Part shown: positions 22,359 to 22,626 of the stretch, one piece after another
How the letters are laid out: the number at the start of each line of letters is the position of its first letter
Numbering within the stretch: the first letter of the stretch is position 1
DNA from: Rhodobiaceae bacterium
Lineage (GTDB): Bacteria > Pseudomonadota > Alphaproteobacteria > Parvibaculales > Parvibaculaceae
Length of the DNA: 22,626 nucleotides
Assembly: GCA_027352645.1 (NCBI GenBank)
Contig: DAIEIL010000134.1
Coordinates: 1-22,626 of the forward strand
Direction of reading: 5' to 3'
Position numbers and translations under genes: made by a program
The notes under the pieces: generated by a model
Told to the model about the DNA's origin: nothing
Databases searched by the model: none
Seen by the model: the letters and a program-made list of their open reading frames with translations, nothing else

Positions 22359-22626
22359 ATGCCTGAACTACCTGAAGTCGAAACCGTCCGCCGGGGGCTC
22401 GCGCCGGCTCTCGAGGGGCGCCGGATCAGGCTCGCGACCCAGTGCCGCGCCAATCTGCGTTATCCCCTGCCCGAACGTTTCGCCGAACGGCTGACGGGGA
22501 GGTTGGTCAAGAGGCTCGACCGCCGCGCGAAATATATCCTCGCCCGGCTCGAAGGCGGTGAGGTGTTGCTCATCCATCTCGGCATGTCCGGCCGCTTCAC
22601 CATTCATCCTCCTGCGGGCACCGGCG
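22359..22626 (+). CDS. mutM: formamidopyrimidine-DNA glycosylase (3' end missing)
   Basis: The first 89 codons are seen before the window ends. The start is MPELPEVETVRRGL, in which Pro2 is the catalytic nucleophile of Fpg and Glu3 a partner residue. The stretch RRAKYIL holds the conserved lysine near position 57, and HLGMSGRF is the next family motif. MutM excises 8-oxoguanine and formamidopyrimidines from DNA. The arrangement mutM divergent from ubiE-ubiB, followed by coaBC-dut, is common in alphaproteobacteria. About 95 bases separate it from ubiE. Confidence 0.97.
   Translation, partial: MPELPEVETVRRGLAPALEGRRIRLATQCRANLRYPLPERFAERLTGRLVKRLDRRAKYILARLEGGEVLLIHLGMSGRFTIHPPAGTG

Noticed and set aside
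1..22626. CRISPR arrays, tRNA genes, transposases, phage or toxin-antitoxin genes
   Set aside because: None was found on reading both strands; the window appears to be core chromosome.

Overview
The window (about 22.6 kb, GC-rich, no IS elements, phage genes, CRISPR arrays or tRNA genes seen) looks like ordinary chromosome of an alphaproteobacterium. The evidence is the set of gene families and their arrangement: truB-rpsO-pnp, a fabA-fabB-fabI operon transcribed away from an Irr-type Fur-family regulator, an Irr-box (ICE) sequence, and a mutM / ubiE-ubiB / coaBC-dut block. A Rhizobiales or Parvibaculum-like genome is my best guess, but that is an impression and not a computed placement.

Left part (1-3735, plus strand): the end of truB, then rpsO, a 316-base gap with a strong hairpin, and pnp, closed by a near-perfect palindromic terminator. 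This is the usual RNA modification / ribosome / RNA decay cluster. From 3731 to 6815 (minus strand) lies fabA-fabB-fabI followed by a small VOC (glyoxalase-fold) gene, an operon for unsaturated fatty acid synthesis and the final enoyl reduction step.

Middle (6831-10178, plus strand): irr, then an Irr-box-controlled unit of rubrerythrin, a GlpC/HdrD-like iron-sulfur protein and a DUF3501 protein. This is the least understood part of the window. It joins an iron/heme-responsive regulator, a peroxide-reducing diiron protein, a multi-cluster Fe-S electron-transfer protein and a protein of unknown function, with a structured leader RNA in front and a strong hairpin between the first two genes of the unit. 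I consider it the best candidate for an undescribed redox or iron-stress system.

From 10181 to 16405 are mostly single genes of varied function: an exported SH3-domain protein, a D-2-hydroxyacid dehydrogenase, a membrane acyltransferase, a MoeB/ThiF-type E1-like enzyme lacking zinc cysteines, a double-hotdog thioesterase divergent from an HxlR regulator with a metal-ribbon-like tail, and a bile-acid-symporter-family membrane protein.

Right part (16446-22626): on the minus strand, ubiE-ubiB (ubiquinone synthesis), an intergenic palindromic repeat, then coaBC-dut-rrf2-cysK (coenzyme A synthesis, dUTP removal, an Rrf2 regulator without Fe-S cysteines, cysteine synthase). The start of mutM runs off the right edge, divergent from ubiE.
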